DNA from: CAYVVD01 sp964454975
GTDB lineage: Bacteria; Bacteroidota; Ignavibacteria; Kapaibacteriales; UBA2268
DNA length: 64,000 nucleotides
Reading direction: 5' to 3'
Assembly (NCBI GenBank): GCA_964454975.1
Contig: CAYVVD010000006.1
Coordinates: 91,553 to 155,552 of the forward strand
The translations under genes and the position numbers were made by a program. Below, piece by piece: positions 55,883-64,000 of the stretch. The notes under the pieces are model-generated. The model ran no database searches. It was not told the origin of the DNA and saw nothing but the letters and a program-made list of their open reading frames with translations. Every line of letters starts with the position of its first letter. Positions within the stretch are counted from its first letter, which is position 1.

Positions 55883-57739
55883 ATGAAATTCAAAGACAGG
55901 AACGAATTTATTAAAACACTCGAAAGCAATGTTCTGCTTTTTGACGGCGGTTTCGGCACCGAACTATATAAAAAGGGGATTTTTATTAATCAGTGCTTCG
56001 AAGAATTAAATTTAACCAATCCGGCGCTTGTCAAAAGTATTCACGAGGAATACAGAGAATCGGGTGCAGATATACTGGAAACAAACACATTTGGCGCTAA
56101 CAGGTTTAAACTTAAATCCCATGGTCTTGCTGAAAAAGTCTTTGATATCAACAAACGAGGAGCCGAAATTGCAAAGGAAGTAGCAGGTGATAATGTACTC
56201 GTTGCCGGTTCAATCGGTCCCTTAGGTATACAGATTGAACCCCTCGGCCCAATTTCAAGAAAAGAAACAAAAGATTTTTTTGCTGAGCAAATCAATCCAC
56301 TTGTAAAGGGAGGAGTTGATTTAATAATCCTGGAAACATTTATATATCCAGATGAATTAAAGCAAGCAGTCCAAGCGGTCAGGGAAATAACTGACATTCC
56401 GTTAATAGCACAGATGACAATAGATGAGGATGGTTCATCAATAACCGGCGCAGAACCGGAAATTATGATTGCTGAACTAGAGCATTTGAAGGCAGATGTG
56501 ATTGGCGTTAACTGTACAGTAGGTCCTCAGATAATGTTGCGATGGCTTGAAAAGGTTAGAAGCCTTACCCGTCTACCAATCTCCATTATGCCTAATGCCG
56601 GTAAGCCAAAGAATATTGAAGGCAGAAATATCTATCTGACTTCCCCTGAATACATGGGTGAATATGCAAAGCATTTCATCCAGGCCGGAGCATCAATTGT
56701 TGGGGGGTGTTGTGGTACAGGGCCGGAGCATATCGCAAAAATGCGCAACATGATTAGCGCAGTTAAGCCCGGAAAAAAAGAATCGAAAATTTTAATTAAA
56801 AATATCCATCCGCCTGAAGATATAGTTGTGGTTCCCAAAGCGAAAAAATCCCGCCTTGCAAGACGAATTAATGACGGGAAGTTCGTTACTTTTGTTGAAC
56901 TTCTTGCCCCTCGTGGTGTGAATCCTGCAAAAGAACTTGAAAAAGCGCGGGATATGAACTATTACGGAATTGATGTGATAAACATACCGGATGGGCCTCG
57001 TGCAAGTGCCAGGATGTCTGCAATGTCACTTGCTGTACAGATGCAAAAAGAAGTGGGGATAGAGACTGTTTTGCATTATGTTTGCCGTGACCGCAATGTA
57101 ATTGGAATGCAGTCCGACTTGCTTGGAGCATATGCACTCGGTTTAAGGAATATCCTTGCTATAACAGGAGATCCCCCAAAACTTGGCAATTACCCGGATG
57201 CAACCGCTGTATTTGATGTCGATTCAATTGGTCTTGTGAATATTCTAAGCAGGCTAAACCACGGAATGGATATTGCAGGCAATCCTATTGGGGAGCCCAC
57301 CGGATTCTTTGTTGGTGTTGGTGCAAATCCCGGTGCAGTAAATCTTGAACATGAATTATCCCGGCTTGACTGGAAAGTAGATGCGGGAGCTGAATACATA
57401 GTAACACAGCCGGTTTTTGATTTAAAAGTATTTGAGAACTTCCTGGATAAAATTCAGAAGATTAATATTCCATTGATTGCCGGGTTGTGGCCTTTGACAT
57501 CTATTAGAAATGCGGAATTTATGAACAATGAAGTACCAGGTATCCAGGTACCGGATGACATACTCAAAAGGATGAGAAGATATGAGGGTGACAAAGATTC
57601 GAGTCGAAAGGAAGGAATTGATATTGCAAGGGAAACACTTGAAAAAATGCTTGGTTCTATCGGTGGGCTACAAATATCAGCACCATTCGGAAGAGTGCAA
57701 AGTGTGATAGATGTGCTCGATGGTTTTCATTTAGTTTGA
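55883..57739 (+). CDS. Bifunctional homocysteine S-methyltransferase / methylenetetrahydrofolate reductase
   Basis: This 618-residue protein fuses two folate/methionine enzymes. Residues about 1-295 are a zinc homocysteine S-methyltransferase domain (LFDGGFGTELYKKG, GVNCTVGPQ and GGCCGTGPEH with the three Cys ligands). Residues about 325-618 are a MetF-like TIM barrel (FVELLAPRGVNPAKELEKARDM, NILAITGDPPKLG, GVGANPG and PVFDLKVFENFLDKI). The MetF part makes methyl-THF by reducing methylene-THF. It resembles the YitJ-type fusion. It probably works with metH, which is encoded 5 kb downstream. A strong terminator follows. Confidence 0.95.
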   Translation: MKFKDRNEFIKTLESNVLLFDGGFGTELYKKGIFINQCFEELNLTNPALVKSIHEEYRESGADILETNTFGANRFKLKSHGLAEKVFDINKRGAEIAKEVAGDNVLVAGSIGPLGIQIEPLGPISRKETKDFFAEQINPLVKGGVDLIILETFIYPDELKQAVQAVREITDIPLIAQMTIDEDGSSITGAEPEIMIAELEHLKADVIGVNCTVGPQIMLRWLEKVRSLTRLPISIMPNAGKPKNIEGRNIYLTSPEYMGEYAKHFIQAGASIVGGCCGTGPEHIAKMRNMISAVKPGKKESKILIKNIHPPEDIVVVPKAKKSRLARRINDGKFVTFVELLAPRGVNPAKELEKARDMNYYGIDVINIPDGPRASARMSAMSLAVQMQKEVGIETVLHYVCRDRNVIGMQSDLLGAYALGLRNILAITGDPPKLGNYPDATAVFDVDSIGLVNILSRLNHGMDIAGNPIGEPTGFFVGVGANPGAVNLEHELSRLDWKVDAGAEYIVTQPVFDLKVFENFLDKIQKINIPLIAGLWPLTSIRNAEFMNNEVPGIQVPDDILKRMRRYEGDKDSSRKEGIDIARETLEKMLGSIGGLQISAPFGRVQSVIDVLDGFHLV

Positions 57740-57808
57740 TTTAGCTATGAATTAACAATGAAAATCTTTAAATTAAAACGATGTGCAAAAGCAGAAATAA
57801 TTCGAAAT

Positions 57809-57837
57809 GGCTGTCTAATAGTGGCAGCCTTTTTTTT
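57809..57837 (+). terminator. Rho-independent terminator of the metF fusion gene
   Basis: GGCTGTC and GGCAGCC pair over 7 bp, with one G-U pair, around a 7-base loop, followed directly by eight T. It lies 70 bases past the stop codon. Confidence 0.85.
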
Positions 57838-57920
57838 AGGGGTTAATTTACAATAAATTCATCACTTGTAGTTGCAACTATTATGTTTTCTAAAGTCATT
57901 TTTGCGAAATCAGGAATCCA

Positions 57921-58216
57921 ATGAATGCTGTGAATAATTTCTATGTCTATATTATGGCAAGTTCCGGAAACGGCACATTATATAATGGCATGAACAATGA
58001 TTTTATAAAAAGAGTTTATCAGCACAAGAACGATTTGGCAGAGGAATTTACAAAGAAATACAAAGTACACAACTTAGTTTATTATGAATATAATTCGGAT
58101 GTTAAGGCTGCAATAAGCAGGGAGAATCAGATAAAAATTGGAAAAGGAATTGGAAAATTGAACTGATTGAAAAAATGAATCCTAATTGGGAAGATATATA
58201 TAACTTGATTGTATAG
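57921..58216 (+). pseudogene. Frameshifted GIY-YIG nuclease-domain gene
   Basis: The ORF 57921-58166 encodes an N-terminal GIY-YIG-type domain (FYVYIMASSGNGTLYNGMNNDFIKRVYQHK) and ends early after ENQIKIGKGIGKLN. Moving one base in the poly-A tract near 58135 restores the usual ending of this family: NWKRNWKIELIEKMNPNWEDIYNLIV, stop at 58214-58216. A missing A in that tract is the simplest explanation, either a real mutation or a sequencing error. The second motif YIG is also YNG here, which suggests real decay. This small family is a putative endonuclease of unknown use and often occurs as a solitary gene. Confidence 0.8.
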
Positions 58217-58233
58217 GAATGTGAAGAAGAATT

Positions 58234-58267
58234 ACTGGATCCCTGATTTCGCAGGAATGACAACTGG
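58234..58267 (+). repeat. REP-like hairpin remnant after the GIY-YIG pseudogene
   Basis: CTGGATCCCTG, a short ATTTCG loop, then CAGGAATGACA form an imperfect hairpin followed by ACTGGA, echoing the left end. The TGGATYCC...GGAATGACA pattern resembles dispersed intergenic repeats known from many bacterial genomes. Only this copy is visible in the window, so its repeat status is inferred from the pattern. Confidence 0.4.
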
Positions 58268-58290
58268 ATTATTACTAATTCAATTATTTT

Positions 58291-59394
58291 ATGAAAGCAT
58301 TAATAGCATTAGAAAACGGATACTTTGATTACGGTGAATACTTCACTGATCCGGGTGAAGCATTTGGTGAGTTTGTATTCAATACATCTATGACCGGTTA
58401 CGAAGAAATTATCACCGACCCTTCATACAAAGCTCAGGTAGTAGTTTTTACTTACCCATTGATTGGTAATTACGGTGTAACGAGAGAGGATGGACAGTCG
58501 GATGGTATTAAATGTGAGGCGGTAGTGGTTCGGGAATGCTCAAGGGTCACGAATAATTACCGGAGCCGGATCAGCCTCCCTGATTATTTGAATGAAGGAA
58601 GGATCCCCGGTATCAGGGGAATTGATACACGTGCTTTAACAAGACAGCTAAGGGAAAAGGGAGCTGTTCAGGGTGGAATTACATCGAGGGATATCAATCC
58701 TGAAGATTTTATTGCAGAAATCCGGCAAAAAGGATCAATAAGCGATAAAGATGTATTTGCTGATGTGATAAATGATGATGTTTTGGTTTTTGAGGGTAAA
58801 CCAAGTGGAATTAAGATTGCTGCTTTTGATTTTGGTATAAAACAAGGCATTATTAAAGAATTGCAGAATCACTTTGAGAAGATATACTTAATTCCGTTTG
58901 ATAATAAGTATGAAAACCGTTTGAAAAGCCTGGATTATGATGGCATTTTCCTTTCCAACGGGCCGGGCGACCCGCGGATTGTTAAAAAGAGCGATGAGTT
59001 TATCAAATCCATTGCAAATGAAAGAATTCCCATTACTGCAATCTGTTTTGGCCACCAGCTTGTTGGTAAAGCATTTGACCTTGATATTTACAAGCTCCAG
59101 TTCGGACACCACGGGGGAAATCATCCGGTTAAGGAAATGAAAACCGGTAAGGTGCATATAACAGCACAAAATCATAATTATGCTGTTTCACTGGATGCAA
59201 TACAAAACAATGAAGTCTGGGAACTTAGCTGGTTGAATTTATATGATAACACCGTCGAAGGCATAAGGCATAAAACACTGCCAATTTCAGCGATTCAATT
59301 CCACCCGGAAGCATTCCCAGGACCTAATGAGGCCTGCAATCCTTCTTTCAGGGAGTTCTTTGAACTAATACGGGATAATAAAAATGCCCGTTAG
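58291..59394 (+). CDS. carA: Carbamoyl-phosphate synthase, small (glutaminase) subunit
   Basis: CarA hydrolyses glutamine and feeds ammonia to CarB. The 367-residue protein has the N-terminal CPSase domain (ALIALENGYFDYGEYF, TSMTGYEEIITDPSY) and a C-terminal class I glutaminase with nucleophile Cys in AICFGHQL near 252 and the HPE pair in IQFHPEAFPGP near 345. FLSNGPGDP is also present. It overlaps carB by 11 bases, giving a classical carAB pair. Confidence 0.97.
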   Translation: MKALIALENGYFDYGEYFTDPGEAFGEFVFNTSMTGYEEIITDPSYKAQVVVFTYPLIGNYGVTREDGQSDGIKCEAVVVRECSRVTNNYRSRISLPDYLNEGRIPGIRGIDTRALTRQLREKGAVQGGITSRDINPEDFIAEIRQKGSISDKDVFADVINDDVLVFEGKPSGIKIAAFDFGIKQGIIKELQNHFEKIYLIPFDNKYENRLKSLDYDGIFLSNGPGDPRIVKKSDEFIKSIANERIPITAICFGHQLVGKAFDLDIYKLQFGHHGGNHPVKEMKTGKVHITAQNHNYAVSLDAIQNNEVWELSWLNLYDNTVEGIRHKTLPISAIQFHPEAFPGPNEACNPSFREFFELIRDNKNAR

Positions 59395-62300
59395 AGATGA
59401 TATCAACAGAATTCTTGTAATTGGCTCCGGCCCAATTATAATTGGCCAGGCAGGCGAGTTTGACTATTCAGGCAGCCAGGCAGTTAAATCCCTGAAGAAA
59501 CTTGGGTTTTATGTTGTAGTTTTGAACAGCAATCCTGCTACTATAATGACAGACCCTGAGCTTTCTGACAAGGTCTACCTCGAACCAATAATACCTGAAA
59601 TCATTGAGCAGATAATCCAAAGGGATAAAATAGAAGCAATCCTTCCTACTGTTGGTGGACAGACTTCATTAAATGTTGCGCTTGAACTACATAAAAAAGG
59701 CATTCTTGAAAAGTATAATGTTGAGCTTCTTGGAGTAAATCCGGACGCCATTGAACTTGCCGAGAGCCGTGAAAAATTTAAAATTGCGATGCATGAAATC
59801 GGCTTAAGCAGCGCAGTGGGTTATATTGTTGATTCGTTTGAAGAGGCAATGCAAATCCCTGCTAAGCTGGATTTCCCATTGATTATCAGGCCTTCTTATA
59901 CTCTTGGCGGCACAGGTGGCGGCATTGCAAATGATTTAGATGAATTCGGGATAATTGTGAAAAATGGCCTCAAACTATCACCAGTTTCCCAATTACTCAT
60001 CGAAGAATCGCTTATCGGATGGAAAGAATACGAGTTTGAAGTTGTCCGCGATAAAAACGACAATGCTGTAATTGTCGCTTCAGTTGAGAATTTTGATCCG
60101 ATGGGTGTACACACAGGGGACAGTATTACTGTTGCTCCTGCACAAACTCTTACCGATAAAGAATTTCAACAACTGCGTGATTTTTCACTTGCTGTTATAC
60201 GAAAAGTAGGTGTGGAAACCGGCGGCTCAAACATTCAGTTTGCCGTAAATCCAGAAAACGGCGAGGTTCGGGTAATTGAAATGAACCCTCGTGTATCTCG
60301 CAGTTCAGCCCTTGTTTCTAAAGCAACTGGTTTCCCAATTGCAAAAATAGCAGCTCAATTGGCTGTCGGGCTTACGCTTGATGAGATAACGAATGAAATT
60401 ACAGGTACAACTCCGGCATCGTTTGAACCGGCGCTGGATTATATCGTTGTCAAAATACCGCGCTGGGATTTCGAGAAGTTCAATGTCGATCCTGTGCTGA
60501 CAACACAGATGAAGTCTGTGGGTGAAGTGATGAGTATTGCTTCTAACTTCAGGGAAGCGTTTCAAAAAGCTTACCGATCTCTTGAGATTGGAGTTGAAGG
60601 GCTTGACTTTCCGGGACTTGTTACAGAAGAAGATTCCAGTTTAGAAACTATGTTGAAAGTCCCCAACCCACTCAGGCCATTTTATATAAAAGAGGCATTC
60701 AACAGAGGATGGGACCTGCATAAAGTTTTTGATTTGTCTAAGATCGATCCATGGTTCCTTGATAATATTAAACTGCTTTCAGAAATTGATAAATCATTGG
60801 AAAATATATCATTTGATGATGTTAAGCTGGAAAATATTAGGTTGGCTAAGCTAAATGGCTATTCAAACAAGCAATTAGCTAAGATATGGAATGTTTCATT
60901 AAGTGAAATAGAAGCATTACTAAATAAGAAAAAAATCAAGCCTACTTATAAGAAAGTAGATACTTGCGCTGCCGAGTTTGATGCAGTAACCCCTTATTTT
61001 TACTCGACTTATCTCAACGAAAATGAAAGCCGGAAATCAGAGCGAAGAAAGATTATCGTTCTTGGTGGCGGGCCATTCAGGATTGGCCAGGGGATTGAAT
61101 TTGACTATTGCGCTTCACAGGCATCTATGGTGCTAAAATCACTGGATTATGAAACAATCATGGTGAACTGTAACCCCGAGACAGTCAGTACTGATTATGA
61201 TACATCTGATAAACTCTACTTTGAGCCTGTTACCTTAGAAGACGTACTGAACATAATAGAGCTTGAACAACCGGAAGGAATTATTCTCCAACTTGGCGGC
61301 CAGACGCCTCTGAAATTATCCAAAGCTCTGAATGACAAAAACATAAACATTCTCGGTACATCACAGGAAAATATGGACAGGGCAGAAGACAGGGGCAGGT
61401 TTCTTGAGTTGCTTGGCAAACTGAGAATACCATATCCGCCCGGTGGCTCTGCTTATTCTGCAGAGGATGCGCTTAAAATAGCATCTAAGATTTCTTATCC
61501 TGTTATTGTCCGACCCTCATACGTTCTCGGTGGCAGAGGAATGGCAATCGTTTACAGCGATGAAGACCTTAATCAGTACATTGTTCAGGCTGCAAAAATA
61601 TCAGAAGACCACCCTGTGCTAATAGACAAATTCCTCGAAAAGTCGTATGAATTTGATGTTGATGCGGTTTCTGACGGTGAAGATACATTGATTGCCGGTA
61701 TAATGCAACATATCGAAGAAGCAGGAATTCATTCAGGTGACAGTTGCAGTGTCCTGCCTCCTTACCTGATTCCACCTAATATCATAGATAAAATAAGGGA
61801 ATACACTTACAGCCTGGCAAAAGAATTAAATATTATTGGCTTTATTAACATCCAATTTGCTGTTCATGACGAAGATGTATTTGTTATTGAAGTAAATCCC
61901 AGGGCTTCCAGGACAATACCATATGTGTCAAAATCAATTGGTATTGCCTTAACTAAAATTGCTGTTAAGGCAATGCTTGGAGAGAAGATCAAAGATATGA
62001 ACCTTCCGGATACCGGCTGGCTTTCGCATTATGCAGTTAAAGCACCAGTGTTTTCATTCAGCAAATTCCCCGGAGTAGATACTGTTCTTGGTCCGGAAAT
62101 GCGTAGTACCGGTGAAGTAATGGGCCTCAGCGAGTTTTTTGGCGAAGCTTATGTTAAATCTCAGATAGCAGCCGGGAATAATCTTCCGGTAAGCGGAAAT
62201 ATTTTTATAAGCGTCAATGACGATGACAAACAGGAGATGGTTCCTATTGCAAAGCGTTTGGCACAACTGGGATTTAACATTTTCGCAACTCTTGGAACAT

Positions 62301-62590
62301 ACAGCACCTTGCATGTTGCCGGAATAAAAGTAAATCTGGCACACAAGATTGGAGAGGGTAGCCCAGACATTGGCAAAAGGATACAGGATGGTGAAATAAG
62401 CCTGATTGTAAATACTCCGCTCGGACGCAAGGCATATCAGGATGACCTCTTCATCAGGAAAAACGCTCTAGAGAGGAACATCCCATGTATAACTAATCTG
62501 GCTGCTGCAAGGGCCGCTGCGGATGGTATAGAATGGCTTCAAAAGCATCAGATAACTGTCTGGCGGCCACTTTATATTCGAAAAGGCTGA
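59384..62590 (+). CDS. carB: Carbamoyl-phosphate synthase, large subunit
   Basis: CarB makes carbamoyl phosphate from bicarbonate, ammonia and two ATP for pyrimidine and arginine synthesis. The 1068-residue protein has two homologous ATP-grasp halves, each opening with IGSGPIIIGQAGEFDYSG-like (about 10-30) or LGGGPFRIGQGIEFDYC-like (about 557-575) sequence, and a C-terminal MGS-like regulatory domain (about 930-1068). Other signatures are IEMNPRVSRSSAL and IEVNPRASRTIPYVS. Its ATG lies inside the end of carA. metH starts 2 bases after its stop, so the three genes are likely one operon. Confidence 0.98.
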   Translation: MPVRDDINRILVIGSGPIIIGQAGEFDYSGSQAVKSLKKLGFYVVVLNSNPATIMTDPELSDKVYLEPIIPEIIEQIIQRDKIEAILPTVGGQTSLNVALELHKKGILEKYNVELLGVNPDAIELAESREKFKIAMHEIGLSSAVGYIVDSFEEAMQIPAKLDFPLIIRPSYTLGGTGGGIANDLDEFGIIVKNGLKLSPVSQLLIEESLIGWKEYEFEVVRDKNDNAVIVASVENFDPMGVHTGDSITVAPAQTLTDKEFQQLRDFSLAVIRKVGVETGGSNIQFAVNPENGEVRVIEMNPRVSRSSALVSKATGFPIAKIAAQLAVGLTLDEITNEITGTTPASFEPALDYIVVKIPRWDFEKFNVDPVLTTQMKSVGEVMSIASNFREAFQKAYRSLEIGVEGLDFPGLVTEEDSSLETMLKVPNPLRPFYIKEAFNRGWDLHKVFDLSKIDPWFLDNIKLLSEIDKSLENISFDDVKLENIRLAKLNGYSNKQLAKIWNVSLSEIEALLNKKKIKPTYKKVDTCAAEFDAVTPYFYSTYLNENESRKSERRKIIVLGGGPFRIGQGIEFDYCASQASMVLKSLDYETIMVNCNPETVSTDYDTSDKLYFEPVTLEDVLNIIELEQPEGIILQLGGQTPLKLSKALNDKNINILGTSQENMDRAEDRGRFLELLGKLRIPYPPGGSAYSAEDALKIASKISYPVIVRPSYVLGGRGMAIVYSDEDLNQYIVQAAKISEDHPVLIDKFLEKSYEFDVDAVSDGEDTLIAGIMQHIEEAGIHSGDSCSVLPPYLIPPNIIDKIREYTYSLAKELNIIGFINIQFAVHDEDVFVIEVNPRASRTIPYVSKSIGIALTKIAVKAMLGEKIKDMNLPDTGWLSHYAVKAPVFSFSKFPGVDTVLGPEMRSTGEVMGLSEFFGEAYVKSQIAAGNNLPVSGNIFISVNDDDKQEMVPIAKRLAQLGFNIFATLGTYSTLHVAGIKVNLAHKIGEGSPDIGKRIQDGEISLIVNTPLGRKAYQDDLFIRKNALERNIPCITNLAAARAAADGIEWLQKHQITVWRPLYIRKG

Positions 62591-62591
62591 T

Positions 62592-64000
62592 ATGATTAAC
62601 AACGGTGAAATATTAATAGAATTGCTGAAACAACGTGTTCTCGTACTCGACGGCGCTATGGGAACAATGATTCAACAATATAAACTCAGTGAAGAAGATT
62701 ACAGTGGAGCATCTTTTAAATCGCATCACAAATCCCTGAAAGGTAATAACGACCTACTTTGCCTGACCCAACCGGTTATAATAAAGGAAATTCACATTAA
62801 GTATCTTGAGGCCGGATCAGACATTATCGAAACAAATACTTTCAATGCAAACACAATCTCACAATCAGATTATGACACTCAAGATTATTCATACGCAATA
62901 AACAAAGCTGCAGCTGAATTAGCCAAAGCTGCTGCACTGGAATTAAATACACCGGAAAAACCCAGGTTTGTAGCAGGAGCAGTCGGCCCGACAAACCAGA
63001 CAGCATCGCTCTCACCGGATGTTAACGACCCGGCATACAGAAAAGTCAGCTTTGAGGACTTATACAATTCTTATTATGAGCAAATACGCGGGCTTATTGA
63101 TGGTGGTTCTGATATAATCCTGATTGAAACTATATTCGATACTTTGAATGCCAAAGCGGCAATATATGCAGCTTCAGAACTTGTGGAATCAACAGGCAGG
63201 TTTATTCCAATAATGCTCTCTGGCACTATTGTTGACCAAAGCGGCAGGACGCTTTCCGGCCAGAACACGGAAGCATTCTGGATATCAGTATCACATACTC
63301 CAAATCTGTTAAGCGTAGGATTAAATTGTGCACTTGGGTCCCAACAAATGAGGCCATATATAGAAGAGCTAAGCCGGATTGCACCCGTGTTTACAAGCTT
63401 GTATCCCAATGCCGGATTGCCAAACCAGTTCGGAGAGTATGATGAATCGCCAAGATTCATGGCTGATGTTGCTTTGGAATATGGTAAAGAAGGATTTGTC
63501 AACATTATTGGTGGATGCTGTGGCACAACTCCGGAGCATATAAGAGAAATTTCTAAAGCAGCACAAAAGATTAAACCAAGAATAATCCCAGCAATAGAAC
63601 CACTAATGAGACTAAGCGGGCTTGAACCTCTTGTTGTGAGGAAAGATTCCAACTTCATTAATGTTGGAGAAAGGACAAATGTTTCCGGTTCCGTAAAATT
63701 CCGCAGGCTAATTAGTGAAGGCAACTACGAAGAAGCACTGGATGTTGCACGCAAGCAGGTTGAAAACGGTGCTCAGGTTATTGATATAAATATGGATGAG
63801 GGTTTGCTTGACTCTGTTAATGCTATGCGTAAGTTCTTAAATCTGATTGGCTCGGAACCGGATATTGCCAAAGTACCCGTAATGATTGACTCCTCAAACT
63901 GGGATGTGCTTGAAACCGGGCTTAAGTGCATACAGGGCAAAGGTATAGTAAATTCAATCTCGCTTAAAGAAGGAGAAGCGGATTTCCTTGAAAAAGCTAA
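62592..64000 (+). CDS. metH: Methionine synthase MetH, N-terminal part (runs off window)
   Basis: The ATG at 62592 is two bases after the carB stop and the frame stays open to the window end (469 codons visible of about 1150-1250 expected). Residues about 1-325 are the homocysteine-binding domain: RVLVLDGAMGTMIQQYKLSEEDY, GLNCALGSQQMRPYIEEL and GGCCGTTPEHIRE hold the zinc cysteines. Residues about 350-469 start the pterin-binding domain (NFINVGERTNVSGSVKFRRLI, AQVIDINMDEGLLD, VPVMIDSSNWDV). The cobalamin and reactivation domains lie beyond the edge. It is a cobalamin-dependent methionine synthase. Together with the MetF fusion it completes the folate-to-methionine route. Confidence 0.96.
   Translation, partial: MINNGEILIELLKQRVLVLDGAMGTMIQQYKLSEEDYSGASFKSHHKSLKGNNDLLCLTQPVIIKEIHIKYLEAGSDIIETNTFNANTISQSDYDTQDYSYAINKAAAELAKAAALELNTPEKPRFVAGAVGPTNQTASLSPDVNDPAYRKVSFEDLYNSYYEQIRGLIDGGSDIILIETIFDTLNAKAAIYAASELVESTGRFIPIMLSGTIVDQSGRTLSGQNTEAFWISVSHTPNLLSVGLNCALGSQQMRPYIEELSRIAPVFTSLYPNAGLPNQFGEYDESPRFMADVALEYGKEGFVNIIGGCCGTTPEHIREISKAAQKIKPRIIPAIEPLMRLSGLEPLVVRKDSNFINVGERTNVSGSVKFRRLISEGNYEEALDVARKQVENGAQVIDINMDEGLLDSVNAMRKFLNLIGSEPDIAKVPVMIDSSNWDVLETGLKCIQGKGIVNSISLKEGEADFLEKA

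Noticed and set aside
1..64000. CRISPR array, prophage, toxin-antitoxin or other defence island
   Set aside because: No regular direct-repeat array, integrase, phage structural gene, restriction enzyme or TA pair is visible; the content is mainly core metabolism plus secreted proteins.

Overview
The window is chromosomal DNA of roughly 40% G+C from a member of the Bacteroidota/Ignavibacteriota/Chlorobiota (FCB) group, most plausibly an Ignavibacteria- or Kapabacteria-like lineage (inference). Four secreted proteins end in type IX secretion (T9SS) type A sorting domains, the RNA polymerase omega subunit has the Bacteroidota-type 'KLPKPT' ending, a DUF4286 protein is present, and several short exported proteins or lipoproteins have no homologues I recognise. 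Gene density is high, and there is no prophage, insertion sequence, CRISPR array or integron.

Layout. 1-0.8 kb: end of an unrecognised gene and a DUF4286 protein. 0.85-9.7 kb (minus): M2 (ACE-like) peptidase lipoprotein, two-subunit methylmalonyl-CoA mutase, queA and htpG. 9.8-11.8 kb (plus): PBP4-type D-Ala-D-Ala carboxypeptidase and an LprI-like protein. 11.8-22.7 kb: exported-protein region with a VCBS/ASPIC T9SS cargo, a redoxin plus DsbD-N-like pair, a temptin-like T9SS cargo, an unknown outer-membrane protein, a ClC chloride channel and another T9SS cargo. 22.8-30.7 kb: tRNA-Pro(GGG), gmk, rnr, a decayed gene, ribE, fumC, a lipoprotein and murB. 30.6-41.9 kb (minus): a 1410-residue T9SS subtilase, cinA, rpsA, a LolC/E-type permease and ppk. 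42.0-48.1 kb (minus): an LRR protein, a fused amino-acid ABC receptor/permease with its ATPase, a CRD-OmpA protein coupled to an exported WD40 propeller, and a MerR regulator. 48.2-55.8 kb: rpoZ, then a minus-strand run ackA-pta-hutH-ptb-buk, preceded by an amidase. 55.9-64.0 kb (plus): homocysteine methyltransferase/MTHFR fusion, a broken GIY-YIG gene, carA, carB and the first 469 codons of metH.

How it fits together. Methylmalonyl-CoA mutase, Pta-AckA and Ptb-Buk point to acyl-CoA/acyl-phosphate metabolism and substrate-level ATP formation. The MetF fusion and MetH supply the one-carbon/methionine cycle, and carAB supplies pyrimidines and arginine. The secreted proteins share the T9SS route. 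The adjacent WD40 and CRD-OmpA genes together have the domain order of the T9SS component PorE apart from its TPR part, so they may be a split PorE-like pair (inference). The other main curiosities are a histidine ammonia-lyase homologue whose MIO-forming serine is cysteine, sitting between the two acyl-kinase modules; a duplicated Q-loop-like segment in the GlnQ ATPase; and a temptin-like secreted protein with a CXXCH motif.
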